Assembly (NCBI RefSeq): GCF_003598715.1
Contig: NZ_QZFU01000045.1
Coordinates: 186,001 to 250,000 of the forward strand
Reading direction: 5' to 3'
DNA: 64,000 bases
From: Nocardia panacis
GTDB taxonomy: Bacteria > Actinomycetota > Actinomycetes > Mycobacteriales > Mycobacteriaceae
A program made the translations under genes and the position numbers. The first letter of the stretch is position 1; each line of letters starts with the position of its first letter. Below, one piece after another: positions 17,897 through 26,218 of the stretch. Under the pieces are notes generated by a model, which did no database searches, was not told the origin of the DNA, and saw only the letters and a program-made list of their open reading frames with translations.

Positions 17897-19171
17897 GTGA
17901 CATTGACCCAGGACGACATCTCGGCCATCGACGCCGCGCACGTCTGGCATCCCTACGGCGGATTTCCCGCCAGCACCGACCCGCTGGTCGTCGCCTCGGC
18001 GGCGGGCACCCGACTCACTCTGGCCGACGGCCGCGAACTCGTCGACGGGATGAGCTCGTGGTGGGCCGCCATCCACGGCTACCGGCATCCGGTGCTCGAC
18101 GCCGCGCTGATCGAACAGGCCGGGCGGATGAGCCACGTCATGTTCGGCGGACTAACCCACGAACCCGCGGCCCGACTGGCCGAATTGCTGGTCGAATTGA
18201 CCCCGGCCGGGCTGGACAAGGTGTTCCTGTGCGACTCCGGATCGGTCTCGGTCGAGGTCGCGGTGAAAATGTGCCTGCAGTACTGGCGCTGCCTCGGGCG
18301 GCCAGACAAGCGGCGGATGCTCACCTGGCGCGGCGGCTACCACGGCGACACCTTCGTCCCGATGAGCGTGTGCGATCCCGACGGCGGCATGCACGCGCTG
18401 TGGACCGATGTACTGGCCGAACAGGTCTTCGTGCCGAGGCCGCCGCGCGAGTACGAACCCGAGTACGTGGCCGAACTGGAGCGCGCCTTCGCCGCGCACG
18501 CGGCGGAATTGGCGGGGATCATCGTCGAACCGGTGGTGCAGGGCACGGGCGGTATGCGCTGGCACCACCCGCGCTACCTCACCGAACTGCGCAGGCTGTG
18601 CGACGAATACGGGGTGCTGCTGGTCTTCGACGAGATCGCCACCGGATTCGGTCGCACCGGAACCTTCTTCGCGGCCGACACTGTCGGGGTGCGTCCGGAT
18701 GTGCTCTGCGTCGGCAAGGCGATCACCGGCGGGTATCTGACACTGGCCGCCACGCTGTGCACCGCGTTGATCGCCGAGACCATCAGCGCGGGTCACGGCG
18801 GGCTCATGCACGGGCCGACCTTCATGGGCAATCCGCTGGCCTGCGCGGTCGCGGTGGCCTCGATCGAACTGCTGCTGCGGCGGGATTGGCGGGCCGAGGT
18901 CGCCGGTATCGAGGCGGGACTGCGTGCCGAATTGGCGCCGATCCGGGAGACGCCCGGCGTCGTGGACGTGCGGGTGCTCGGCGCGATCGGCGTGGTGGAG
19001 CTGGATCGGCCGGTCGATCTGCGGCGGACCACCGAAGCCCTTGTCGCGTCGGGTGTTTGGTTGCGACCGTTCCGGAATCTGATCTACACGATGCCGCCGT
19101 TCATCAGCAGTGCGGCCGATATCGCCGCCATCGCGCGCGGGATGGCGGCGGCCGCCGCCATTGGAACTTGA
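17897..19171 (+). CDS. bioA: Adenosylmethionine-8-amino-7-oxononanoate aminotransferase
   Basis: 424 aa, class III PLP aminotransferase making 7,8-diaminopelargonate from KAPA with SAM as amino donor. Visible features are HVWHPYGGF near the start, DGMSSWWAAIHGYRHP, the WRGGYHGDT motif and the PLP lysine in VLCVGKAITGGYL (about residue 277). The GTG at 17897 follows GCGAGG at a workable distance. Its stop codon TGA is the first three bases of the BioQ operator of the next gene. Confidence 0.96.
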   Translation: MTLTQDDISAIDAAHVWHPYGGFPASTDPLVVASAAGTRLTLADGRELVDGMSSWWAAIHGYRHPVLDAALIEQAGRMSHVMFGGLTHEPAARLAELLVELTPAGLDKVFLCDSGSVSVEVAVKMCLQYWRCLGRPDKRRMLTWRGGYHGDTFVPMSVCDPDGGMHALWTDVLAEQVFVPRPPREYEPEYVAELERAFAAHAAELAGIIVEPVVQGTGGMRWHHPRYLTELRRLCDEYGVLLVFDEIATGFGRTGTFFAADTVGVRPDVLCVGKAITGGYLTLAATLCTALIAETISAGHGGLMHGPTFMGNPLACAVAVASIELLLRRDWRAEVAGIEAGLRAELAPIRETPGVVDVRVLGAIGVVELDRPVDLRRTTEALVASGVWLRPFRNLIYTMPPFISSAADIAAIARGMAAAAAIGT

Positions 19172-19181
19172 ACACTGTTCA
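19169..19181. promoter_or_regulatory. BioQ operator overlapping the bioA stop codon, upstream of bioF
   Basis: TGAACACTGTTCA begins with the TGA stop of bioA. A TAAGCT -10-like element at 19184-19189 follows and would place the transcript start at the bioF GTG. The box would then lie between -35 and -10. This gives bioFD its own BioQ-controlled promoter within a compact bioAFD array. Confidence 0.85.
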
Positions 19182-19197
19182 AGTAAGCTTCGGTGCT

Positions 19198-20346
19198 GTG
19201 ACTATGGATCCGTTGCACTGGCTCGACGAGCGGGCCGACACGCGAAGGGCCGCCGGGCTGCGCCGCGAACTACGACCCCGAGCGGCCGAAACACCCGCCA
19301 TCGACCTCGCCTCCAACGACTACCTCGGGCTGGTTCGCCATCCCGAGGTGCTCGCGGGTGCGATCGCCGCCGTACACCGCTGGGGCACCGGCGCCACCGG
19401 TTCGCGACTGGTCACGGGAACCACCGAGGACCACGCCCGACTCGAACAGGAACTCGCCGAATTCGTCGGCGCCGAAGCCGGATTGGTCTTCTCCTCCGGC
19501 TACACCGCCAACCTGGGCGTGGTGACGGCGCTGGCCGGACGCGGCGCACTGGTGGTCTCGGACGCGGGCTCGCACGCCTCGCTGGTCGACGCGTGCAGGC
19601 TGTCGCGGGCGCGGGTGGCCATCGCGGCGCACCGCGATCCGGCGGCGGTGGATCGGCTGCTCGCGGCGCGCACCGAGGAGCGGGCGCTGGTCCTGACCGA
19701 TTCGGTGTTCAGCGCCGACGGCGACCTGGCCCCGCTGGTCGAACTGCATCGCGTCGCTCGGGCCAACGGCGCGGTGCTCGTCGTGGATGAGGCGCACGGC
19801 CTCGGCGTCCGCGGCCGGGGCGGCCGCGGACTGGTGCACGAACTCGGGCTCTCCGGCGCGCCGGATCTGGTCGTCACCGCGACCCTGTCCAAATCCTTTG
19901 CCGCCCAGGGCGGTGCGGTGCTGGCGAGCGAACGGGTGCGGGCACACCTCGTCGATGCCGCGCGCACCTTCATCTTCGACACCGGACTGGCTCCGGCGGC
20001 GGTCGGGGCCGCGCGCGCGGCCCTCGCGGTGCTGCGCCGCGAACCGGAACTCGCCGGGCGGGTCCGCGAGCGCGCCGCCGCGCTGGCCCGCATCGCCGGT
20101 GTGGGAGAACCGGATTCGGCGGTGGTCCCGGTGATCCTCGGCGATGCCGCCGCGGCCTTCGATGCCGCGCAAGCCTGCCGCGGTCTCGGGGTCGAGGTCG
20201 GCTGCTTCCGTCCGCCCACTGTTGCGGAGGGGACCGCACGGCTGCGGTTGACGGCGCGGGCCGATCTGACCGATGCCGAACTCACCGTCATCGCCGGTGT
20301 CCTCGGCGAGGTGTTGGATTTGGCGCGCGAGCGGGTGGCCTCGTGA
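19198..20346 (+). CDS. bioF: 8-amino-7-oxononanoate synthase
   Basis: 382 aa PLP enzyme condensing pimeloyl-thioester with alanine. Landmarks are DLASNDYLGL, GTGATGSRLVTG, DEAHGLGVRG and the PLP lysine in TATLSKSFAAQGG. The frame is open well upstream inside bioA, but homology begins just after position 19204. GTG 19198 fits a leaderless transcript from TAAGCT at 19184-19189, and ATG 19204 is the alternative. Its end overlaps bioD as GTGA. Confidence 0.95.
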   Translation: MTMDPLHWLDERADTRRAAGLRRELRPRAAETPAIDLASNDYLGLVRHPEVLAGAIAAVHRWGTGATGSRLVTGTTEDHARLEQELAEFVGAEAGLVFSSGYTANLGVVTALAGRGALVVSDAGSHASLVDACRLSRARVAIAAHRDPAAVDRLLAARTEERALVLTDSVFSADGDLAPLVELHRVARANGAVLVVDEAHGLGVRGRGGRGLVHELGLSGAPDLVVTATLSKSFAAQGGAVLASERVRAHLVDAARTFIFDTGLAPAAVGAARAALAVLRREPELAGRVRERAAALARIAGVGEPDSAVVPVILGDAAAAFDAAQACRGLGVEVGCFRPPTVAEGTARLRLTARADLTDAELTVIAGVLGEVLDLARERVAS

Positions 20347-21020
20347 GCGTGCTCCTCGTGACCGGAACCTCGACCGAGGTGGGGAAGACGGTGGTCACCG
20401 CCGCGCTCGCGGCGGCGGTCGCGGCCACCGGCCGATCGGTGGCGGTGTGCAAGCCCGCGCAGACCGGAGTCGGTCCGGGCGAGGCGGGGGATCTGGCGGA
20501 GGTCGAGCGCTTGACCGGGATCGGCGGCGGGTTGGAACTGGTGCGATACCCGGATCCGCTCGCACCCGACACCGCCGCGCGGCGCGCCGGTATGGCGGAA
20601 TTGACCCTGGCCGAAACGGCCTCGGCCATCACCGATTTCGCGCGGGCGGACGTCACGCTGGTGGAGGGTGCGGGCGGATTGCTGGTGCGGCTGGGCGATT
20701 TCACACTGCTCGAACTGGCGCAGCGGCTGGGTGCGCCGGTGCTGGTGGTGGCGGCCGCCGGACTCGGCACCCTCAACCACAGCGAATTGACCACGCGCGC
20801 ACTGGCAGCCGCCGGGGTGCGCTGTGCGGGACTGGTCATCGGGTCCTGGCCCGCGCGACCCGACCTGGCGGCGGCATGCAATCGCGACGATCTGCCCCGA
20901 CACACGGGGATCGAGGTGGTGGGTGCGGTGCCCGAGGGCGTTGGGGCGTACTCGCGGGAACGGTTCATCCAAGCCGCGCCGGGCTGGTTCGCCCCCGGGT
21001 GGCTCGCGAGCGCTCCCTGA
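20343..21020 (+). CDS. bioD: Dethiobiotin synthetase
   Basis: 225 aa ATP-dependent carboxylase closing the ureido ring of dethiobiotin. The P-loop is TGTSTEVGKT (residues about 7-16). VCKPAQTGV, the acidic VEGAGGLLVRL motif and the GLGTLNHSELTTRA motif follow. The GTG start overlaps the bioF TGA by 4 nt, so it is translationally coupled. It converges with the BtuF-like gene, 30 bp away. Confidence 0.95.
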   Translation: MSVLLVTGTSTEVGKTVVTAALAAAVAATGRSVAVCKPAQTGVGPGEAGDLAEVERLTGIGGGLELVRYPDPLAPDTAARRAGMAELTLAETASAITDFARADVTLVEGAGGLLVRLGDFTLLELAQRLGAPVLVVAAAGLGTLNHSELTTRALAAAGVRCAGLVIGSWPARPDLAAACNRDDLPRHTGIEVVGAVPEGVGAYSRERFIQAAPGWFAPGWLASAP

Positions 21021-21050
21021 GTCACTGCCTGCCGGGTCGCGCAGTAGTGC

Positions 21051-22085
21051 TCAGCGGATGACGTCGTCCGCGCGCGGCACGATGGTGGACGGCGGCGCGA
21101 GGCGCCACAGCTCCAGTTGTTTGCGGATCTGTTCGGCCGCATCGATATTCAGCGGGCCGCTGGTCCACATGGCGTAGGGGAGATCGAGGAAGCGGTTCTC
21201 GGTGACGGCGCGCAGTTGGTTGATACCGGGTTTGGCGCGCAGCAGGGCGAGCTTCTCGGCGAAGCTCTGCGGCGGGTAGTCGACGAACATGATGGCGTCG
21301 GGATCGGCGGCGGCCAGCCGCTCCCAGGAGACCCTGACCCAGGTGTCCTGGACGTCGGAGAGCACATTGCGCCCGCCCGCCGCCTCCAGGATCGCCTGCG
21401 GCGCACCGAAACTGCCGCTGGACATGAGGGTGTCGCTCGCGCTGTCGAACAGGAAGATATTCGGGCGGCGTTCGGCCTGCGGCGCGGCGCGCAGGGCGGC
21501 GAGCCTGGCGTCGAGGTCGGCGGTGACCTCGACGGCGCGCTCGGTGCGCCCGCTGATGGCGCCGAGATTGGTCAGGTCGGTGCGCAGCGCGGTCCACGGG
21601 TCCACCACGCCGCGCGCGCTCGAACCCGCGTGCTGACGGCAGCTCTCGGTGAGCACGTACGCGGCGATCCCGTCCTGGCGCAGGGAATCGGGGGTCAGGT
21701 TCTTGGCCTCGTCGTAGCCGTAGTTCCAGCCCGCCACCACCACATCCGGCCGCTGGGCCAGCACGGTCTCCCGCGACGGATACTGCGGGGCAACGGTTTT
21801 CAGGGAATCCACGGCCGGGCCGTAGTGGCGGCGCAGGGTGTCGGCGTCGCGTTGCAGACTCGACACCGCGGCCACCCGGTCCTGTGCGCCGAGCGCCAGC
21901 GCCATGGAGATCATATTGCCGTCATTGACGAACATTCGCTGCGCGGGCGCCGGAAAGCGCTGCTCCACTTCGCAATTGCGCAGCGTGATATCGCCGGCCC
22001 GGACCGTCTCGGCCTGCGGGGCGCCACAGGCCGCGAGCGTCGCGGTGAGGGCGCAGACCGCCAGAATTCGGGGGAATGGGGTCAT
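21051..22085 (-). CDS. Substrate-binding lipoprotein of a vitamin B12-type ABC transporter (BtuF-like)
   Basis: 344 aa. The signal peptide ends in a lipobox (LTATLAAC, Cys about 19), so it is anchored outside the membrane. The body is the two-lobed BtuF/FhuD-type binding protein (PF01497): ALGAQDRVAAVSS near the start, LAQRPDVVVAGWNYG, and an aromatic-rich C-terminal lobe. It is the last gene of a three-gene operon with the ATPase and permease (ATGA overlap). Alone it could bind siderophore, cobalamin or cobinamide. The cobalamin riboswitch at the head of the operon favours a corrinoid. I would not exclude the so-called F420-0-type subgroup. Confidence 0.8.
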   Translation of the reverse strand: MTPFPRILAVCALTATLAACGAPQAETVRAGDITLRNCEVEQRFPAPAQRMFVNDGNMISMALALGAQDRVAAVSSLQRDADTLRRHYGPAVDSLKTVAPQYPSRETVLAQRPDVVVAGWNYGYDEAKNLTPDSLRQDGIAAYVLTESCRQHAGSSARGVVDPWTALRTDLTNLGAISGRTERAVEVTADLDARLAALRAAPQAERRPNIFLFDSASDTLMSSGSFGAPQAILEAAGGRNVLSDVQDTWVRVSWERLAAADPDAIMFVDYPPQSFAEKLALLRAKPGINQLRAVTENRFLDLPYAMWTSGPLNIDAAEQIRKQLELWRLAPPSTIVPRADDVIR

Positions 22086-22864
22086 GGATTCGCCTCTCGC
22101 GCGGTGATGAGCAGGTGGGATTCGCCGGTGTCCGGATGCGGGACCCGGATCGCGCGCACCCCGAAGACGGTGTCGAGCACCTCGGTGCGCAGCGCCGCCT
22201 CCGGCGCCGCCAACGGATGGGCGGCGCCCTCGTGCAGCACCAGGATTCGGTCGCAGTACCTGTCGGCCATGGCCAGATCGTGCAGCGCCATGACGACGGT
22301 GCGGTCCAGGGTGCGGGCCATCCCCAGCAGCGCGAGCCGATGGGTGATGTCGAGGTGGTTGGTCGGTTCGTCCAGCAGCAGCAGCGGTGTGCGCTGAACG
22401 AGCGCGCGCGCCAACAGGACTCGCTGTCGCTCGCCGCCGGAGAGCCGATGCACCGGACGGTCGGCGCAACCGGTCAGGTCGACGGCGGCGAGCCCTGCGG
22501 CGACGACGGCGCGCTCCGCCGCCGAACCAGCGCCCCACGGCGGTAGATACGGGGTGCGGCCCAGCGCGACGACCTCGCCGGCGAGCAGATCGGCGGGCGG
22601 TTGCTCGTCCTGGGCCACCATGGCGACCGTCCTGGCTCGCTCGCGGCCCGAGAGTTCGTGCAGCGCGCGCCCGTTCACCAGCACTCGGCCCGAGGTCGGC
22701 TTGCGCACACCGGCGAGCACGCGCAGCAGCGTCGTCTTGCCCGCGCCATTGGGGCCGACTATGCCGATGGTCTCGCCCGCGCGCACCGTGAACGAGATAT
22801 CGGAGACGACGGTCTTGCGTCCTGCGGCGCAGGACAATTCGCGCACCTCGACAATGGCGGTCAC
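22082..22864 (-). CDS. ABC transporter ATP-binding protein (BtuD/FecE-like)
   Basis: 260 aa. It has all ABC ATPase motifs: Walker A GPNGAGKTTLL (about residues 37-47), Q-loop VAQDEQP, signature LSGGERQRV, Walker B LLLLDEPTNHLD and the switch His in VVMALHD. The GTG start overlaps the permease stop (GTGA) and the stop overlaps the binding-protein start (ATGA), so the three proteins form one coupled import system. The family fits iron-siderophore or cobalamin import. Specificity is inferred from the upstream riboswitch. Confidence 0.9.
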   Translation of the reverse strand: MTAIVEVRELSCAAGRKTVVSDISFTVRAGETIGIVGPNGAGKTTLLRVLAGVRKPTSGRVLVNGRALHELSGRERARTVAMVAQDEQPPADLLAGEVVALGRTPYLPPWGAGSAAERAVVAAGLAAVDLTGCADRPVHRLSGGERQRVLLARALVQRTPLLLLDEPTNHLDITHRLALLGMARTLDRTVVMALHDLAMADRYCDRILVLHEGAAHPLAAPEAALRTEVLDTVFGVRAIRVPHPDTGESHLLITAREANP

Positions 22865-23895
22865 TGCGCGCCGCCGAATCGGTACCGGCGCCGTCCCAGC
22901 AGGATCAGGAAGGCGGGCGCGCCGACCAGGCCCGTGAGCACACCGACCGGAATCTCGGTGGGCCGCACCAGCACCCTGGTCGCCGCATCGGCAACCACCA
23001 GGAACAGCGCCCCGGTCAGCACGCAGACCGGCAGTAGTCGCCGATGGCGTGGACCCACCATCAGTCGCGCCGCGTGCGGCACCACCAATCCGACGAAGCC
23101 GATACCGCCCGACACCGCGACCAGCACGCCGACCAGCACGGCGAGCAGTCCGAACAGTCCGATCCGCAGTCCGCGCACCGGAACGCCCACGGACGCTGCG
23201 GTTTCCGCGCCCAGGTGCAGCGCGTCCAGCCACCCACCCGCCGCCAGCAGGATCAGCCCGCACACCGCGACCACCGCGAGCGGCAGCCCGACCCGCGTCC
23301 AATCCGCGCCTGCCAGACTGCCGAGCAGCCAGAACAGCACGGACTGCGCGGCCGAGGGTTCGGCGCTGCGGAAGATCAGGTAGCTGCTGAACGCGGAGAA
23401 CGCCGAACCGAGGACGGTGCCGGTGAGCACCAGCCGCAGCGGCGTCAATCCGCCCTGGGCCATGGCGACCGCGAAAACCAGTGCGGCCGCGAGGAATGCC
23501 CCGGCCAGCGCGCCACCGGACAGTGCCCACACGCCCGCGCCCGCGAACAGGCCCGAGGTGATGACCGCCGCCGCGCCGACGCCCGCACCCGAGGACACCC
23601 CGAGCAGAAAGGGATCGGCCAGCGGATTGCGCACCAGCGTCTGCATGGTCGCGCCCGCGAGGGCCAAGCCCGCGCCGACGAGGGCGGCGAGCAGGGTGCG
23701 CGGCACCCGCAACTGCCAAACGATGGTGTCCAGTCCGGGATCGTCCGGGATTCGGCCGGTCAGTCGGTGCGCGAGCACGTCGACCACGGCCGAAACGGGG
23801 AGATTCTCCGAGCCGAATCCGGTCGCGACGATCATCGCGGCGCACAGCAGCACCCCGAGGACGGGCAGGACGACAGCGATACGAACCCGGATCAC
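22861..23895 (-). CDS. FecCD-family permease, corrinoid uptake likely (BtuC-like)
   Basis: 344 aa with about ten membrane segments. It shows the FecCD hallmarks LRVPRTLLAALVGAGLALAG, RNPLADPFLLGVSSGAGVG and a late GGIGFVGLVVPHAARL (coupling-helix region for the ATPase). The frame is open to 24117, but GTG 23895 is preceded by GGAG at 23904-23907 (8-nt spacing) and gives the family's usual length. The upstream reading would run through the riboswitch. It is the first gene of the btuCDF-like operon. Confidence 0.9.
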   Translation of the reverse strand: MIRVRIAVVLPVLGVLLCAAMIVATGFGSENLPVSAVVDVLAHRLTGRIPDDPGLDTIVWQLRVPRTLLAALVGAGLALAGATMQTLVRNPLADPFLLGVSSGAGVGAAAVITSGLFAGAGVWALSGGALAGAFLAAALVFAVAMAQGGLTPLRLVLTGTVLGSAFSAFSSYLIFRSAEPSAAQSVLFWLLGSLAGADWTRVGLPLAVVAVCGLILLAAGGWLDALHLGAETAASVGVPVRGLRIGLFGLLAVLVGVLVAVSGGIGFVGLVVPHAARLMVGPRHRRLLPVCVLTGALFLVVADAATRVLVRPTEIPVGVLTGLVGAPAFLILLGRRRYRFGGAQ

Positions 23896-23932
23896 GGCCG
23901 AGACTCCACAGGCAAAACGCGGCCTTTCGCGG

Positions 23933-24035
23933 GGCGTACCCGGTGGGGGAGGTCTGACTCTCGCCCGAGGGCGATCACAGTGGCGCGACCGTTCCGGAAT
24001 TGCACCGGATTCCCGCACCCGCCGAGGATGACGCC
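23933..24035 (-). promoter_or_regulatory. Cobalamin riboswitch controlling the BtuCDF-like operon
   Basis: Read on the minus strand, this stretch contains the conserved cobalamin-aptamer core in order: GGGAATCCGGTGCAATTCCG (GGGAA at 24014-24010), then GCCACTGTGATC (the B12-box region, 23984-23973) and GAGTCAGACC. A P1 helix can form between GGCGT (24035-24031) and ACGCC (23937-23933). At about 103 nt it is compact, like class-II cobalamin aptamers. It ends about 38 nt before the GTG of the permease. A short CGCG-type hairpin followed by TTTT lies between, and the CCTCC at the aptamer 3' end could mask the GGAG ribosome binding site. The mode of control is therefore not settled. Confidence 0.85.
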
Positions 24036-24245
24036 AGAACTCTACCGGGCGGTTCGATTTCGGGTTTGTCCGGGATAGACGAAATCGTCGACCGGCATTC
24101 GTGGCAGGGCGCGCCACGCGTGCCTACTCTGGATGAATGCTGCCGATGGACGATCGGCACCCGTCCACCGTCAGCGACCGGGATGACGCGCGCCGAGACG
24201 AGTGCCGCGCGGCCGGCGCCGAATTCGCCGGGACCGCACTGAATC

Positions 24246-24830
24246 TCAGCGCACCCGCTCGCCCAGCAGATGCCGCACACCCGCGATGAACAATTGCAGC
24301 CCGAAGTCGAAACGCGCGGTGGGGTCCGAATCGTCCTCCAGCGGGGACGCGCCCTCGGGTAGCGCGCCCGCCGAATCCATCTGCATGCGTGACTGTTCGT
24401 CCACGGTCTGACCGAGGACGTAGTACAGCACGGTGTAGCCCGCCAGTTCGGCCTCGTGCCGGGGCATGCCCGCGCGAATGGCCGCGCTCACCAGGCGTTC
24501 TCGGCCCTTGCTGGTGGTGAGGCGGGAGGCGTAGGTGGACGACACCAGTTCCGCGCCGTCGCGGTAGGCGAGCAGGCATTCGCGCAGTCGGTGCGCCAAT
24601 TCGGCGACCTGGCCGGACCATTCCTCGGCCACGACCGGGTCCGCCATCGGGGTGAGGATCCGATCCGCGACCGCGCCCAGCAGCGCCTGCTTGTTGGGGA
24701 AGTGCCAGTACAGCGCGCCCGGTTGCACCTGGAGCGAGCCCGCGAGCCTGCGCATGGTCAGATCGGCGAGCCCGTACTGATCGAGTATGGCGATCGCGCC
24801 GTCGACCACGTCCGCTCTGTGCAGTTGCAC
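24246..24830 (-). CDS. bioQ: TetR-family repressor of biotin synthesis, BioQ
   Basis: 194 aa. The N-terminal TetR helix-turn-helix (VVDGAIAILDQYGLADLTMR, then LQVQPGALYWHFPNKQALL) is followed by a TetR_C-type domain. It starts at GTG 24830 and is divergent from bioB with 142 bp between the starts, a gap that holds a BioQ palindrome at 24924. In M. smegmatis and C. glutamicum BioQ is a TetR protein binding TGAAC-N3-GTTCA, and this window has three such boxes, at bioA, bioF and bioB. Assignment is by family, position and operator content. Confidence 0.85.
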   Translation of the reverse strand: MQLHRADVVDGAIAILDQYGLADLTMRRLAGSLQVQPGALYWHFPNKQALLGAVADRILTPMADPVVAEEWSGQVAELAHRLRECLLAYRDGAELVSSTYASRLTTSKGRERLVSAAIRAGMPRHEAELAGYTVLYYVLGQTVDEQSRMQMDSAGALPEGASPLEDDSDPTARFDFGLQLFIAGVRHLLGERVR

Positions 24831-24923
24831 CCCGGTGCCCTCCGATATCCGTATGCGGCGCCTGCCGCGTGTTTCGACATGGACGCAGTGTTTTTTTGAC
24901 GCGCCTTCGTCACTACCCTAGCC

Positions 24924-24936
24924 TGAACGCTGTTCA
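24924..24936. promoter_or_regulatory. BioQ operator in the bioQ-bioB intergenic region
   Basis: TGAACGCTGTTCA fits TGAAC-N3-GTTCA exactly. On the bioB side TACCCT at 24914-24919 would place the transcript start inside the box. It may serve both bioB and bioQ, giving autoregulation. Confidence 0.85.
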
Positions 24937-24972
24937 AGTTTCCCGGCCTTGTTCCGAGAAGGGAGTCGCGCA

Positions 24973-25986
24973 GTGACTCAGGCACCCGTCCACACCGACA
25001 TTCTGGCGGTAGCCCGCGATCAGGTGTTAGAGCGCGGGGTCGGTTTGACACAGGAGCAGACCCTGCAGGTGCTGCGCCTCGACGACGACCGACTCGAAGA
25101 CGTGCTGGCCCTGGCCCACGAGGTCCGGATGAAGTGGTGCGGCCCCGAGGTCGAGGTCGAGGGCATTATCAGCCTCAAGACCGGCGGCTGCCCGGAGGAC
25201 TGCCACTTCTGCTCCCAGTCGGGCCTGTTCCAGTCGCCGGTGCGCGCCGCCTGGCTCGATATCCCCAGCCTGGTCGAGGCCGCCAAGCAGACCGCCAAGA
25301 CCGGCGCGACCGAATTCTGCATCGTCGCGGCGGTGCGCGGTCCGGACGCGCGGCTCATGGCGCAGGTCGCCGCGGGTGTCGAGGCGATCCGCAACGAGGT
25401 CGACATCCAGGTGGCCTGCTCGCTCGGCATGCTGACCCAGGAGCAGGTCGACCAATTGGCCGCGATCGGCGTGCACCGCTACAACCACAATCTCGAGACC
25501 GCGAAATCGCACTTCCCGAATGTGGTCACCACCCACACCTGGGCCGAGCGGTGGGACACCCTGCGCATGGTGCGCGCGGCCGGTATGGAGGTGTGCTGCG
25601 GCGGCATCCTCGGAATGGGCGAAACGCTGGAGCAGCGCGCCGAATTCGCCGCGCAGTTGGCCGAATTGGAACCCGACGAGGTGCCGCTGAACTTCCTCAA
25701 CCCCCGGCCGGGCACCCCCTTCGGCGACCTGGAGGTGCTGCCCGCCGCCGACGCGCTGCGCGCGGTGGCCGCCTTCCGCCTCGCGCTGCCGCGCACCATC
25801 CTGCGCTTCGCGGGCGGGCGCGAGATCACCCTCGGCGACCTGGGCGCGAAACAGGGCATTCTCGGCGGCGTCAACGCCGTCATCGTGGGCAACTACCTCA
25901 CCACCCTCGGCCGCCCCGCCGAGAAGGATCTCGATCTGCTCGGCGAGTTGAGGATGCCGATCAAGGCGCTCAACGAAACCCTCTGA
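24973..25986 (+). CDS. bioB: Biotin synthase
   Basis: 337 aa radical-SAM enzyme inserting sulfur into dethiobiotin. The radical-SAM cluster motif is CPEDCHFC (about residues 75-82). ACSLGMLTQEQ, HRYNHNLETAKSHFPNVVTT and ETLEQRAEFAAQLAELEPDE follow. The open frame starts 8 codons earlier, but GTG 24973 has the ribosome binding site GAAGGGAG. bsaP follows after 4 bp, which fits the need of actinobacterial BioB for that auxiliary protein. Confidence 0.97.
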   Translation: MTQAPVHTDILAVARDQVLERGVGLTQEQTLQVLRLDDDRLEDVLALAHEVRMKWCGPEVEVEGIISLKTGGCPEDCHFCSQSGLFQSPVRAAWLDIPSLVEAAKQTAKTGATEFCIVAAVRGPDARLMAQVAAGVEAIRNEVDIQVACSLGMLTQEQVDQLAAIGVHRYNHNLETAKSHFPNVVTTHTWAERWDTLRMVRAAGMEVCCGGILGMGETLEQRAEFAAQLAELEPDEVPLNFLNPRPGTPFGDLEVLPAADALRAVAAFRLALPRTILRFAGGREITLGDLGAKQGILGGVNAVIVGNYLTTLGRPAEKDLDLLGELRMPIKALNETL

Positions 25987-25990
25987 ACCC

Positions 25991-26218
25991 GTGAGTACTG
26001 TCATGGGCATGGACGCCCGCTACAACCCGTTCACCGGCAGACAACTCGAACCGGGCGGCGCGGATCGGCTGCCCGCCGCCGCCGCGCTCGGGCTCGAGGC
26101 GCCGCGCTACTGCGCGCACTGCGGTCGCCGGATGATCGTGCAGGTGCATCCGGACGGTTGGTGGGCGAAATGCTCCCGACACGGTGTGATCGATTCCGCC
26201 GGAACGGAATTGCGCTAG
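25991..26218 (+). CDS. bsaP: Biotin synthase auxiliary protein BsaP
   Basis: 75 aa, counterpart of the small gene directly after bioB in mycobacteria (Rv1590). It has NPFTGRQLEPG near the start and a Cys pair with a distant third Cys (YCAHCGRRM ... WWAKCSRHG), a likely metal or Fe-S site. Actinobacterial biotin synthase has been reported to need this protein. ATG codons at 26003 and 26009 are alternative starts. It overlaps the next gene by one base (TAGTG). Confidence 0.8.
   Translation: MSTVMGMDARYNPFTGRQLEPGGADRLPAAAALGLEAPRYCAHCGRRMIVQVHPDGWWAKCSRHGVIDSAGTELR

Noticed and set aside
21019..21053. Hairpin between the bioD and BtuF-like stop codons
   Set aside because: Only a broken stem with bulges can be drawn and no T-run follows. 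Too weak to list as a terminator.
24137..24289. 50-aa plus-strand frame with TACTCT just before its ATG, overlapping the end of bioQ
   Set aside because: The promoter-to-start spacing is attractive, but the protein has no recognisable feature and overlaps bioQ antisense. Not enough to call a gene.
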